The translations under genes and the position numbers were made by a program. A DNA stretch of 64,000 nucleotides, from the NCBI GenBank assembly GCA_035235625.1, contig CP141148.1:1302001-1366000 (forward strand), read 5' to 3'. Origin of the DNA: Saururus chinensis (taxonomy: Eukaryota; Streptophyta; Magnoliopsida; Piperales; Saururaceae). Positions 45,722 to 57,099 of the stretch are shown in pieces. Every line of letters begins with the position of its first letter. The stretch's first letter is position 1. The notes beneath the pieces are model-generated. The model saw only the letters and a program-made list of their open reading frames with translations, was not told where the DNA came from and searched no databases.

Positions 45722-48024
45722 AGTGAACCCCACTTTGTTCTGGCCAACTCAGCATTGTCTCCAATTTTGTTTCTAACACTAGTAAAAAAGACAGTAACCA
45801 TGGCCAAGTATAGTAACACATGCTAGATTTTTTTTCCATTTTTGCATTGTATGATATAAGCCCGTTCCATTGAAACTTAGGAAGGTTTAATCACTAAGTT
45901 GAAAATAAAAATTTCACAAATTATTTGTAATCTGTAGTACATACCAAAATAGTCTTGAATGACAAAAGACCACACCCCTCTTGTGATTTGTCAGCAATCA
46001 CATTTGTTTCTTAATTACATGTTTATAACCTATTTGTATAATTTGAATATGCATCTTGCTTAAATGTATATTTTATAGTATAATTTAATGAGATTGTTTT
46101 TAAATTTTGTTTATACCATGATTGGCATAGATGGATGTGCCATATCTTAGGCCGGGGCAAATATTTGGTGGCCCCTCACATTGAGAACGTATCATATCAT
46201 GTCATGCTATGGTAAAAAACAGGAAGGGATTATGATAGGTTTTTTTTTTGACTATATTACTCACAAAATTTTACATTTCCTTATATATTACCCATGTTTT
46301 TTTATATTTATCATCAAAATATAGCAAAAATTAGTTGTATATCCTCAAATATCTCTCAATATGTTTTATCTAAATTAAAAAGTAACTAACATTACTTTAC
46401 TCAATTGGTGTCAAGCATGTAAAGTGGGATCCACCCACCAATTTTCTTCACTGCAACGCCTCGAGGTCATATCAAACTTGAATTTATGCTATTTTGGTTG
46501 CGTTGATATCAAATGAGTGGTGTCATGAGATTGCTATTTTTTTACTTTTAGTAGGCGTCATTAATATATCACACTTCTCATGGTCATAATTTACATTCTT
46601 TATGTTTATTTCTTATTATTTTGGGTTCATTGGAAACGTTTCTTAGAGCCTTATGAGATAAATTATGACCATTTTCAGCAATTCTCCTTAATTAAGTTTC
46701 TAATAAATGGGTCCACCTCCATAATAATATGTCCCATAATATTCTCTCTCTAAATTTAACTATTATGGATTCTAATTATTAAGTACAAATTTATAATTAG
46801 TTATTTTCAATATTTTGTAGAAATAATTAAATTAATAGGACCCACCAGCATAATTATCCTCATAATCTCTCTAAAATTTGAAGAAACAATGTTGATTTAA
46901 GACATTATGATCCAAATCATGATAAATTGATATTGAACTCTATATGGGATGAACCTATTGGCTCATCTAAAATTGTTGATAGTTAATAAAAGAAAAACAG
47001 AAGATCACAACTAAGTTGTTAATCTGGATATGGCTACATTGTCCCCCCTTATGTTCTTTTGTCTCCAACAATGTCTTTAGGAGCACAAAGCAACCAAGAA
47101 CCAATTGCCCCTCCCTTTTACTCAAAACCTTTCTTTAATGTGTTCTGCCACATGTTCGTGCTCAACTATGATTGAAATAATAATTAGACTAATAAATATA
47201 ATGTCATTATATGTAGATATATAAAAAATGTATTGATCATAAGTTACATATAAGGATTATGAGTAGTGTGCTTAGTTTATGCGACATATATTTCCAAATT
47301 TTTTTTAAAATAAAATAAAATTTAAATATATATTAGCATGTGTATTTTTGCTAGTAGATTAAAACCAAATCATTAAACATTTGTGACGTCTTTTTTGGAA
47401 TCCATGTCACTTTTATATGATTTTTAATTTCAATTTTAGTTTGTCCTAGTTAGTGTGACATAAAAAGTTCAATAAGATTTATTATATATTTAAAACAAAA
47501 TTAAAAGTGTAACTCATACGAAAGTTAATATGTGTGTCGGTCTCTAAGAAAGCATATCACAACTTTATTTTATCGCTTGTTTTTTAGTCATGCGACATGT
47601 ATTTTTTTTACAACTGTTTAATATGAAATAATAAAGATATTTGACTATATTAAATTATGTAACCCTTTCATTAGAAAATGCAAGAATCTCAAATTATATT
47701 CTTCTCAATACCTGCCAAGGATAACCCTAAATTCATCATAATGAAAAGGTAATATGAACTAAACTATGTGGTAGTACACTCTCCTAGTAGGAATTTATTT
47801 TATGAAAGATCGTGGATTAATTTTGTGCACTATTGGAATAGGACTTCTGTAGGTAGTTCATTCACACCAAACCCGCTTTTTGTCTCAATGGACCGAGTAG
47901 AAAGTGGGCTCGATGTGAATACGCGCGCAAGGAGCTAGGCCAACTTGTTTCAAACATTCTAACATACATACGAGACAATTGAATGGCACACTCCCTCTCT
48001 CTCAGGTAAGTAATCACTTTTTTA
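45722..48024. other. AT-rich intergenic, nothing recognised
   Basis: No gene or clear repeat. Near 46415-46520 words such as GTGGGATCCACCCACC and CCTCGAGGTCATAT recall the conserved block of the LTRs in this window and may be a decayed LTR piece. An imperfect inverted repeat spans about 47863-47925 (TTCACACCAAACCCGCTTTTT / GAAAGTGGGCTCGATGTGAA). Confidence 0.5.
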
Positions 48025-48194
48025 GGTGCTCCTTATGTTCCATATTAATTGTTATATTTAAAAAAATAGTAATTTTTATTAAATAATAAAACCTTTAAAA
48101 AAAAGGGAAAATAAGTTTATAATACTTTTTTTAAAGTATCTAATCAATTGAAAAAAAAGAACTATTAATATGAAACAAATTAGGATAGAGGGAG
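48025..48194. mobile_element. Stowaway-like MITE (~170 bp)
   Basis: The left terminus GCTCCTTATGTTCCATATTAAT and inverted right terminus CTCCCTCTATCCTAATTTGTT match the CTCCCTCCGTCCC-type ends of Stowaway (Tc1/Mariner) MITEs. The right end is followed by TA. The interior is AT-rich. Confidence 0.7.
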
Positions 48195-48736
48195 TATATT
48201 TTAAGAATCAAATGTTACACTATACTGAATTGTGATATACTTGACTAAAATTATTCCTCAGTGGGTTTTCCATAGTAAAAGCAATAGACGTATCACAATT
48301 CGCATTGCACTAAAATGGGGTTGATAGTGATCAATCAGGTTGGGGCATAGAGCCCTTTCTTAATTCGTTTCAACCCAAGCCTGACATACGTAATTGCAAT
48401 AAGATTGGACACAGCTTTCAATCGTTTTCAGTATTTTCAAGGAAAATGCAGAAAGCAGACAACTTTAACAGCACAGCCTGAAGTGGAGACCGTAGGAAGC
48501 AACCATGCAGTTTCCTTCGTACCAAATGCCAACTTAACCTCCCTCCGTCTTCCACACGACCAAACCTCCTCACCTTCCCTGCAATTTCTCATCTTTTCCA
48601 TTCACACAAGGCATCAACTACACTACAAATTCTCCTCCAATGCCCCTAGTTGCACCTCCCCAGTGCCCCCCCCCACATTTGTATAAGTATATATACATGA
48701 GACTGCCTTGCAAAGCGTAGTAGTAGATTATCACCA
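48195..48736 (+). promoter_or_regulatory. CML gene upstream region with TATA box at 48682-48695
   Basis: TATAAGTATATATA at 48682-48695 lies about 42 bp upstream of the start codon, so the 5' UTR would be very short (about 10-20 nt). A C-rich run (CCCCCCCCC) sits at 48666-48674. The Stowaway-like MITE ends about 540 bp upstream of the gene. Confidence 0.6.
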
Positions 48737-49312
48737 ATGGTTCCGAAGCTATTCTCCAGCAAAAGCTTCAAGCTGACTCTCCCCGCCCGCCGCCGTCAAA
48801 AGCAGGGCTCATCGAGCCCGCCGGTGACGCCTCCCTCGCCGGCTCAGCCGGGATCCTCTAGAACCGGGCAGTATTTAGAAGTGTTTAGACACTTTGATAG
48901 TGATGAAGATGGAAAGATCTCCAGCCAGGAGCTGAGACACTTTTTAGCGTCCAAGGGGGAGCACATGCCACTCAGCCTTGCCGACGCGATCATCGCTGAC
49001 TTCGACTCGGACGGAGACGGGTCGCTTGAGTACAATGACTTTGTGAGGCTGTTGAGGGAGACGGGGGGTGGGGATAGTGGCGCCGTGTGCCATGAAGAGC
49101 CAGGTAGGGAGGAGGAGGACATCAAGGGTGCGTTCGAGATGTACGAGGAAGAGAAGGGCTCCGGCTGCATCACACCAAAGTCGTTGAAGAGGGCACTCAA
49201 CTGGCTGGGGGATGATCGATCGGATGCGGAGTGCGAGGCCATGATCCGGAGCTATGACCTTGATGGCAATGGGGTCATTGATTTCCACGAGTTCAGGCTG
49301 ATGATGGCTTGA
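48737..49312 (+). CDS. Calmodulin-like EF-hand protein, CML41-like, intronless
   Basis: A calcium sensor of the plant CML family, 191 aa, single exon. Residues 1-45 are basic, Ser- and Pro-rich (SSKSFKLTLPARRRQ), like the N-terminal extension of CML41. EF1 loop D54-E65 (DSDEDGKISSQE) is canonical. EF2 loop D90-D101 (DSDGDGSLEYND) ends in Asp instead of Glu. EF3 (about 137-148, EEEKGSGCITPK) lacks the first Asp and the last Glu and should not bind calcium. EF4 loop D174-E185 (DLDGNGVIDFHE) is canonical. The stretch FEMYEEEKGSGCITPK, the ECEAMI motif and DFHEFR are characteristic of the CML41 branch. Arabidopsis CML41 acts in plasmodesmal closure and defence (family knowledge); transfer of that role is inference. 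AATAAA lies at 49451. Codon use is strongly GC3-rich compared with the flanks. Confidence 0.93.
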   Translation: MVPKLFSSKSFKLTLPARRRQKQGSSSPPVTPPSPAQPGSSRTGQYLEVFRHFDSDEDGKISSQELRHFLASKGEHMPLSLADAIIADFDSDGDGSLEYNDFVRLLRETGGGDSGAVCHEEPGREEEDIKGAFEMYEEEKGSGCITPKSLKRALNWLGDDRSDAECEAMIRSYDLDGNGVIDFHEFRLMMA

Positions 49313-50458
49313 TTTCTAGTCTTTCACATACATGAGTGTTGAGTGATTGATGGTACTTGTGCTTTAAGATATGTTGATTAGCAGTAAGTAAACTTCGTAT
49401 TTCTGCTATGCATGTTGAAGCATCTACATATAATCTTATGTAGCAAGCAAAATAAAAATTCTATTACTTTTTCTTTATTCTTTTCTTTGTGGCAAAACAA
49501 AAATGAATGTGCTTATTTTCACCTTGTTAAACTCCTCTGTCCCATTTCTTATTTACCCTAACCACATCTATTTAAATCTCCCACTTATCTTTATATTTAA
49601 AAAATATTTTTTAATCTCTCTTTACCCCACCCCATGTCTTCTTTTCTAGTCCTAGCAACGGCGCCACCTTCAGCAGTCATGACCAAATCTTCCCGTGGTC
49701 AATGCTAAAGGTACTATTTTTTTGTCATGTCAGTTGTAGCCAGGCCAGATCTAGATGTTGGTTACAGCTTGTAGCAGCCAAGAGCCCCGGCCAGCATGCA
49801 CAGTGAGCGTAAGGCCAACAGATTCAACCGTGGCCTGTAGCCAATATTAGGCTGGTCGCGGCCAGCCACCAGTGGTCAAATTTGGTCCCGGCCAGTTCTA
49901 GTTGCGGCCAGACTACGTAGATGGAAAAGAAGGAAGACGAGGTCTTTGTTATTACCGCCATCACGAGAGTTAGAGAAAATAATTGATTTTGTGGTGTTTA
50001 GGTCTTGGGGGAAGTCGGAAGAAATTAATAAGGTGGAGAAGGATGGGGTACTTGACTAAATAAATATAATTTTTTTAAAATTATATATCTGGGGATGGAG
50101 GAATTTACTGGGGCGCAAATAGCTACATTTAAAAAAAAAGATTAGGTAGTCTTTTTGTTGTTTATGTTTGACCATTAAGAACATAAGAGAGAATTTAGTT
50201 TTTGTTATCTTTCTATACCATCAAGGCCATAAAATATCAAAGCTGAGTAGGACACTCATCTCTTTTCCTAAAAGACACATATGCATTGCTGCATGGACTC
50301 CCATAGAACAAGAGTTTTGTGACGAAAAGCAAAGTAACATTAGCAGTTAGTATTTGTATAAAACAACAAAGAAAGTAGACTGCTAAAGTGTTCTTCACGA
50401 AGAAAATAATAAATCTCCATACAACATGGATTAAGATCCAAGAAGTTGCTTATTTTTA
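49313..50458. other. CML 3' UTR and intergenic DNA with a possible 570-bp MITE
   Basis: AATAAA at 49451-49456 is a plausible poly(A) signal about 140 nt past the CML stop. Between about 49535 and 50103 the ends CCTCTGTCCCATTT and CTGGGGATGGAGGA form a weak inverted pair, as in a MITE or other non-autonomous DNA element. The interior repeats GGCCAG words (about 49740-49920). Confidence 0.35.
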
Positions 50459-51010
50459 GGGATGTTTGGGTGTTGAATTTTTTAGAAATAGAAGTAGAAT
50501 TTTTTAGAATTAATTTTAAATATTTACCATTAAATATAAATTACAGTTGGTAATAAAAAAATTTAGAATAAATTTAAATGTCGCATCAACCTAATTTTAA
50601 AATTTTAAATTAATATAACTCTCTCTCATAAACTTAGATATGCACGTTTTTGGTACTATTATGCTCCTAAATTCAAGCCTTATCAAACAAGATCTTACAA
50701 GGGTAAGTAATTTTAAACTTTCAAAGTGAGCCCTACGTATATATCATGTTTCTCGGGGTTTAAATCGATATAAGACGTAACCGTTAAAAAATAATAGAAT
50801 ATATAATTTCAAAACAGGGGCTGGGAGCTGGAATCGACAGAATCACCTCATGATTATGTGATTTTGGCTTGAAACAGTTTAGAATTAACTTTTGGGCAAA
50901 ATTTTTATTTTCACCCAACTTCTACACACAAACATAATTTCGATAATTCAGGCTAAAACTAGGCTGGAATCAATAAAATCTTACAAAATTTTCATACACA
51001 AACAACCCCC
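50459..51010. mobile_element. 552-bp non-autonomous PIF/Harbinger-like (Tourist-type) element
   Basis: The left end GGGATGTTTGGGTGTTGAAT and inverted right end GGGGGTTGTTTGTGTATGAA form terminal inverted repeats of about 30 bp with mismatches. They are flanked by TTA (50456-50458) and TTA (51011-51013), the TSD typical of PIF/Harbinger elements. No transposase frame is present. Confidence 0.72.
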
Positions 51011-51639
51011 TTAATAGATATACTATGCTTGGGTGATACGTATGTGCATTACCTTTCCGAGTGTTGCATGAATGGGTTGTGGTTTTTTCTTGGGGTTTTG
51101 CCCGATAAGGACCTTTACCAAGGCCCAAGGGTAAAACCTATGACACCCAACCGATCCAATTTTTCTAATTCATCATCAGCATTTTCACTTCAAAAGTACT
51201 CTTTTATTTAGATTGAATTTTTAAAATCAATCCCAAAAGGAGCAGTTGGATCATCTCCAGTAGATCCGCCTCCAACAGTGCGAAATCCACTCCTCCATAA
51301 GATCTATCTGCTTTTAATGGCACCAAATTTGCTCATCTATCAAACCCCTCTTTCGATGTTTCACCGCTCAACCAGCTCCTCTGCTAAGATCCTCTGAATT
51401 GCAATTGGCTCTCCACCCCTCCATGATGCCCCTCCAACAAGCTCCTCCACCCTCACAACTTCTTCCACTCTGCCTCTACATTGGGTCTTCCACCCATCTG
51501 CAATGCCCCTTAATCAAGCTCCTCGACCCTGTAAGGATGTATCCATCCACTGACCAATCAAACACAAATGAAAGGGTCAAAGCGGTAATAACAATGCAGT
51601 GTCTGATGATTGGTTCGAAAACAAATTTGACATGGATTA
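51011..51639. other. Intergenic, nothing recognised
   Basis: C-rich words (CTCCACCC, CCTCCAACAAGCTCCTCC) recur at about 51240-51530 without clear periodicity. No gene supported. Confidence 0.5.
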
Positions 51640-52633
51640 AAAAAGCCAACAGAAGATGGTTAGAAGAACATTACCATGCACGACCTCTTCCATAGCCACT
51701 ACCATTGGCTTGAAAACTATGTCCACAAACATTTTGAAATTCATTTCCACCATTGTTTAGGAATCCATTTCCACGACTAGTTTGCTGATATCCATAAAAC
51801 TAAAAATATGAGTCATGACTGGCATGTCCACGACCATTTGGAATAAATGTATTGTGTTGAGCATTTTGGCGAACACTTGTCTGATAAGTAATTGTAGTAG
51901 AAGATTGAGAAGAAGTGGAACTAGTAGTAGTTTGAAATGCAACATGAGTAGAGCTAACTTAGTCCAATGCAACTTTAGAAGACAAATTAAGTTCTTCAAC
52001 TAAAAGATAAACATGAAGATACTCAAAACTCAAATCAAAGGATTGAGTTTGAATCGAAGTTTTGAATGACTTGTACTCACACAGTATTCCATTAAGTGTG
52101 TAAAGAATCAAGTCTTTATCAATAACTACAGATGAGGTGGCGAACTGATCAACAATAATCTCACATGTTGAAGAAAATTAGACATAGAAAGTGATCCTTT
52201 CTTCACATTTTGAAGTTGTTGTTTCAATTGATGAATACGAGATCTGGTTAGTGACATGAAGCGCTTTTCCAGGGACTTCCAACAAGTGCTAGAAGGAAAA
52301 GTCCGATTAACTAAGAATGTTTGGTGAAATTGTTGCATGCAAACAACTCAGCAAGTGACTATAAGAGATATTCCGGGAAACAAAGTTTATATTTGGAACA
52401 AAATTTCCCAAGTCATAAGATGCATAGGCCGGCATAATTTTTGGATCTGATTAAGTGAAATGATCTAATCGATAAGCTAGGAGCATATTGTATATCTGAG
52501 TTCCCCAAATCAAGTAATTATGAGCTTCAAGTTTGATGCTAGCCAGGGAATGGCTGTTTGAGATAAAAGTGTTGAGCCCTAGTGTGAGATATGGAATCAC
52601 AGATTTTGCGAAAGAAGATGAAGTGGTATTCAT
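51640..52633 (-). pseudogene. Decayed Ty1/copia gag (UBN2-type)
   Basis: Read on minus in shifting frames, 52633 gives an ATG and then an NYLIWGTQIYNMLLAYRL block, the usual gag N-terminus of plant copia elements. About 52290-52130 gives SLEKRFMSLTRSRIHQLK and QNVKKGSLSMSNFL. About 52110-51980 gives an LNGILCEYKSF-like segment. The 3' part (about 51900-51640) is Gly- and Asn-rich, as in the linker before the zinc knuckle. Stops and frameshifts occur throughout. A PBS-like site lies upstream at 52669-52680. No pol follows, so the element is truncated at about 51640. Confidence 0.8.
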
Positions 52634-52668
52634 GGCAAGATCGCAGGGTCACATACACTGGTTTTTTC

Positions 52669-52680
52669 GCTCAGCTACCA
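52669..52680 (-). other. Degenerate primer binding site of the copia remnant
   Basis: Minus-strand TGGTAGCTGAGC matches the initiator-Met PBS (TGGTATCAGAGC) at 10 of 12 positions and sits 36 bp before the gag ATG. The 5' LTR expected beyond it is not delimitable. Confidence 0.5.
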
Positions 52681-52689
52681 TATCAAATA

Positions 52690-53399
52690 TCTTAATGGCA
52701 TTAATTTCAGCTCAATGAGCATTTAGTGGGTACATGTATTTACACAACTCCACTAGGCTATCAGGTCCTCCACAAGAGGAGGTTGTCCCAGGGCTGGCAG
52801 AGGTGGTGGTGCTTTACATAGTAAATTTATATTGTAAGGCTTATATAGTATACATTTATTGTAAATTTATATTGTGTGCTTACCATACCTTGGTGGTGAA
52901 GTGGCGGAACATGTGGTGGCCACAATGATGACTGCACAGTTGTAGAGGCAAAGATGATAATGATGGTGATAGAGAAGGTGGTGGCACCAACAATAGTAGG
53001 ATGATGGTGACAATGGGGTGGCAGATGTGGAAGTAACGACAAAGAGCTGGTTGTGGAGGCAAAGGCATCAACAACATGTGGTGGCAGGGTGCCAATAGAA
53101 TGGAGATTTCTTGGCCATAGCGTTTGGGTTGGTGGGGGCAATAAGTTATGAAGAAAAGATGAATTTGATATAATAAGGGGTTGTTGAGCATGGGAGGTGT
53201 TGGGACCCATTGGGTTATAAGTATTGGTTCAAACACAATTTTTTTTCTATTAAATATTTTTTAAAAAAATAAGGAATAATACATTAAACCTCAAATTAGT
53301 TTATTTTGAGAGAAGAAATAAGACAGCTAAGGGACAAAGAGAGTATTTAGTTTGTCATGGAAAAAACACACAAAAGTATCTTGTCAATTAAGCAAGAAT
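52690..53399. other. Intergenic, nothing recognised
   Basis: TAAATTTATATTGTA words repeat near 52820-52875. Positions 52890-53215 are rich in GGTGGT/ATGATG words that leave His- and Pro-rich open frames on minus without family features. May contain the copia 5' LTR remnant. Confidence 0.4.
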
Positions 53400-53498
53400 G
53401 GGTCTATATACAACCCAATAATCCCCCGAGTACCCCAATTACTCTCTAAACCCCCTCATAAACTTATGAGTAAAACAGGGTATTGAGTAGATTATTCG
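53400..53498. mobile_element. Truncated second copy of the 6201 MITE family
   Basis: GGGTCTATATACAACCCAATAATCCCCCGAGTACCCC and then the word GTAAAACAGGGTA match the left half and interior of the element at 6201-6317. The right inverted repeat is missing or replaced where the LTR at 53499 starts. (The first motif spans 53400-53436.). Confidence 0.6.
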
Positions 53499-54689
53499 TG
53501 TAAGATCCAAGAATTTCTTAATTCTCTAATAGATAACACGTTAAAATTAAAGAAGTTTAATCCTTTAACCTTATTAGTTAAATAACTTCTTGATTAAGTT
53601 AAATTTAGAGTTAAGACTAATATATATAGTTAGAAACTAGACAATAAGATCTTTGAAATGCCACTAAGAATGTGCAAATCAGAGTTTTGATGAGTGGGAT
53701 ATGATAGTTGAAGTTGTACTATATACACCAGACTCGATTACACGAATTAGACCTAGAATTTGGCCTTTTAGGCTCATTTAAGTTCAGTAACAGGAATAGT
53801 AATTTTAGAACCAATTTAGGTGGCCCAAAGGTGGTTTAGTAGCCCAAGTCCTAAGGGGATTAGGAACCCTAATCCCCATCACTTATAAATATTTCATAAG
53901 GGCCTTAATCAGAGAGTATTTTTAACTTTTAGAATTAGCTAATATTTTTGGAGCCCTAGTGTAACGCCCGAGATTTTTCATCCCTTTTCCTCAAAACTCA
54001 TAGACATTTTTTTTTTCCATAAATTGGAGTCAAAACGATAAAATCAAAACCTGTTTATGATTTAAAACATCATACGGTTAAACATCATACTGTCAAATCA
54101 AATATCCCCAGGCGCTACTCGAAAACACACGTACGAATAAATTTTGCTATGATCATAGACTTTTAAATACAAATCACTCTCCGGGCATCCCTGAGTACAA
54201 GTCCCATAACAGTCCACAGACTGATCCAAACAAAAGTCCAGAATAAACATCATGATGTCTCATCTCACCCAATACAGGAGATCGTGGCACAAATAAACTC
54301 ACAGAGAGTCAAGCTGATACCTGAGTCAACGGGAATCAATCCACCGCTGAAACGAGCGTCCATCTCCAGGAGCTCTCCGCACAACCTGCAAAACCTCCCG
54401 TACAACGGGGCTAAAAATAGTAGGGTGAGTATTTTCATACTCAGTAGGAAAATACCCAGTAGGGGAAATCCCAAACGGTGAACTCCAAGTTCATAAACAC
54501 ATGCGTCATGCAACTCAAACATGAAGCAGAAGCATATCAATATCATGCTCAAATTCATACAAACATGCCAAATGCACCAACGTGCCACAAACATACCGAA
54601 GGCACCATCGTGCCAAAATCATACCAAAGGCACCAACGTGCCAAAGCATACTATTCAATCAACTTACACAAACACTCTTATCCAGGGTC

Positions 54690-55060
54690 ATACAACTTAC
54701 TCGTACCACCGTACGCATACTCATACAACATACGCATACTTGTACGACCTTACTCGTACAATCGTATGCTCACTCATACAGCTTACACATACATGTACGA
54801 CCTTACTCGTACAATCAGACTCGTACGACCTCACTCGTACAGTCTGCACAAAATCATACTTACTGTCTTACTCAGAAACATATTCTCACAATCGTACTCA
54901 TACTCTTACAGTCGTGCTCACACATACACTTACAGTTTTACTCATACTCATACGCTTACAGTCTTACTCATACTCATACACTTACAGTCTTGCTCATACT
55001 CATACGCTTACAGTCCTGCTCATACTCATACAGTCGTACTCATAATCGTACACATATCAA
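54690..55060. repeat. Short tandem repeat, ~18-25-bp unit (CTCATAC..TTACAGTC)
   Basis: About 15 degenerate copies of ACTCATACGCTTACAGTCTT and ACTCGTACAATCGTA words. They create long Tyr/Ser/Thr-rich frames in all three plus frames, which are a repeat artefact. Confidence 0.85.
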
Positions 55061-55288
55061 CGACCACTGAAGCTCATTACAACTAATAAGCTCCAGCATC
55101 GAAATGGAAAAGAATGCCACTGGGGCAACACCTTAACCTCCGGGGAGTGACTAGACGCCATGGACTTTTCCGAAGGTAAGGCACACCAATGCTCATGGGG
55201 CACTGGATCAAACAGGTAAGAGTAGATCCATGATACTACTTACCTGAGCGCGCAAACATAAACACCCACACATAAGGGGTCATACAGT

Positions 55289-55424
55289 TGCCCACCATAA
55301 TGGGTCTTATAGTGCCATAGAATCGCCCACCATAATGGGTCTTATAGTGCCATAGAATCGCCCACCATAATGGGTCTTATAGTGCCAGAGAATTGCCCAC
55401 CATAATGGGTCTTATAGTGCCATT
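55289..55424. repeat. Four 35-bp tandem repeats
   Basis: The unit begins CGCCCACCATAATGGGTC and continues TTATAGTGCCATAGAAT. Copies start at 55289, 55324, 55359 and 55394. Each contains the short inverted repeat CCCACCATAATGGG. Confidence 0.92.
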
Positions 55425-55498
55425 GCCACTCTTGGGCAGAAAACATACAGTGCCACTTGGGCAGAAACGTACAGTGCCACTCTTGGGCGAAAACATAC

Positions 55499-55740
55499 AA
55501 CGCTCTCAACAGAGCATCAAACGTCTGGGCTTACACAGCACACAGACCAAATCAGAAACGTACATCGCTCTTAGCAGAGCATCAGACGTCTGGGCTTCAT
55601 ACAGCACGCAGACAAAGTCAGAAACGTACATCGCTCTCAACAGAGCATCAAATGTCTGGGCTTATACAGCACGCAGACCAAATCAGAAACGTCGCTCTCA
55701 GCAAAGCATCAGACGTCTGGTGCTCTACATAGCACACAGA
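55499..55740. repeat. Four ~61-bp tandem repeats
   Basis: The unit is (AT)CGCTCTCAACAGAGCATC followed by A.ACGTCTGGGCTTATACAGC and ACGCAGACCAAATCAGAAACGT. Three diverged units of the same repeat occur inverted at about 63590-63765 in the second copy. Confidence 0.9.
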
Positions 55741-56469
55741 CAACATCCCGCAGGATAAACACCATGGCAAGACATGATAAACGCTCGGCCAACTCATCAG
55801 CGGCCAGCTCAAACACGGAACTTAATCCGTCGAACCCTCAGGTCTCAAACTCACAACGCTATCATTAGCTGTGCTTATAATTCCAGTTTGAATTAAATAT
55901 ATTATGCGGTACAATTATGCCACACAAACTCACAGTCCTCGACTGATCAAACTGAAGCTGAGCCCGATCGAAACCCAAGTTCGTCAGGGCAGCAGACTTC
56001 ACTTACCCGTCCACATCATGGACAAAACTCATCGTACAACAAACCCTTACAGTCTTACGTACTTCGCCATCCATCTTATGGCCAAATCCTCTTACACTGA
56101 CATCCTCAAATAACGCTCCTCAGAGCCAACCCAGTTGTCGCCCTCTTACTTATATCTCACTTATTATACTTACTTTTCACTTCATAATATGTACGTTATG
56201 CTTGTACAATTATGAACGCTCTTACTGTCTGACAAATGCCCAACATATAATCCACCCCAAACTGATCCATTCTAATCCTTGCCCGTCATACTCTTATCCT
56301 CTGTCATACGCTTACACAACTGCATCCAAATTCAGACAAAGCTTCTGTCACCTCTTACTGTCCATCGCCCATACCTCTGCCCACAAACACATACGCACAT
56401 CCAAAGCATAGGCAAAAGCCATCATACATACGCAACATACACATACGGTCATACATACATAACTTACAA

Positions 56470-56880
56470 ACATGCACGCTAGCCATCACTAGCACATGCA
56501 TACACACGTCAAACATGCACGCTAGCCATCACTAGCACATGCATACATTCACACATACATCAAACATGCACGCTAGCCATCACTAGCACATGCATACATC
56601 AAACGTACACGCTAGTCATCTCTAGCACGTGCACACACATTCTTACATACTTCAAACATGCACACTAGCCATCACTAGCACATGCATACATTCACACATA
56701 CATCAAACATGCACGCTAGCCATCACTAGCACATGCATACATCAAACGTACACGCTAGTCATCTCTAGCACGTGCACACACATTCTTACATACTTCAAAC
56801 ATGCACGCTAGCCATCACTAGCACATGCATACATACGTACTCCAAACATGCATGCTAGCCATCACTAGCACATGCATAAT
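56470..56880. repeat. Tandem repeat of ATGCACGCTAGCCATCACTAGCAC, about eight copies
   Basis: The core CATGCACGCTAGCCATCACT followed by AGCACATGCATAC recurs with variable CATACATTCACACATAC spacers (33-60-bp units, some in a higher-order repeat near 56590-56800). The core carries CTAG..CTAG inverted words. Only about two copies are present in the relative at 62755-62835. Confidence 0.9.
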
Positions 56881-57099
56881 CCATACATAGCATACTGACA
56901 TATTTGCTAGCCATCGCCAGCGCATACATACTCCACATCCATAAAACATGCATACATCTCATGCATATCAATCATACCATACAATCATGCTTACACGCAC
57001 ATCATGCAATCGGATCGTTACTTAACATCCAAGCATGGAATCATACAATCCTAGCATGCTGCTACTCATTCAAAGCATGCTTCATGAATTTACGAGTTC

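Noticed and set aside
48844..49288. Minus-strand frames over the CML gene
   Set aside because: Antisense shadows in a GC-rich exon with clear EF-hand coding on plus.
54478..55086. Three overlapping frames rich in YSYS/THT up to 202 codons
   Set aside because: All three plus frames are open because of a short tandem repeat; this is a repeat artefact, not a protein.
55289..55740. CRISPR-like direct repeats
   Set aside because: Plant nuclear DNA; units are head-to-tail minisatellites without unique spacers.
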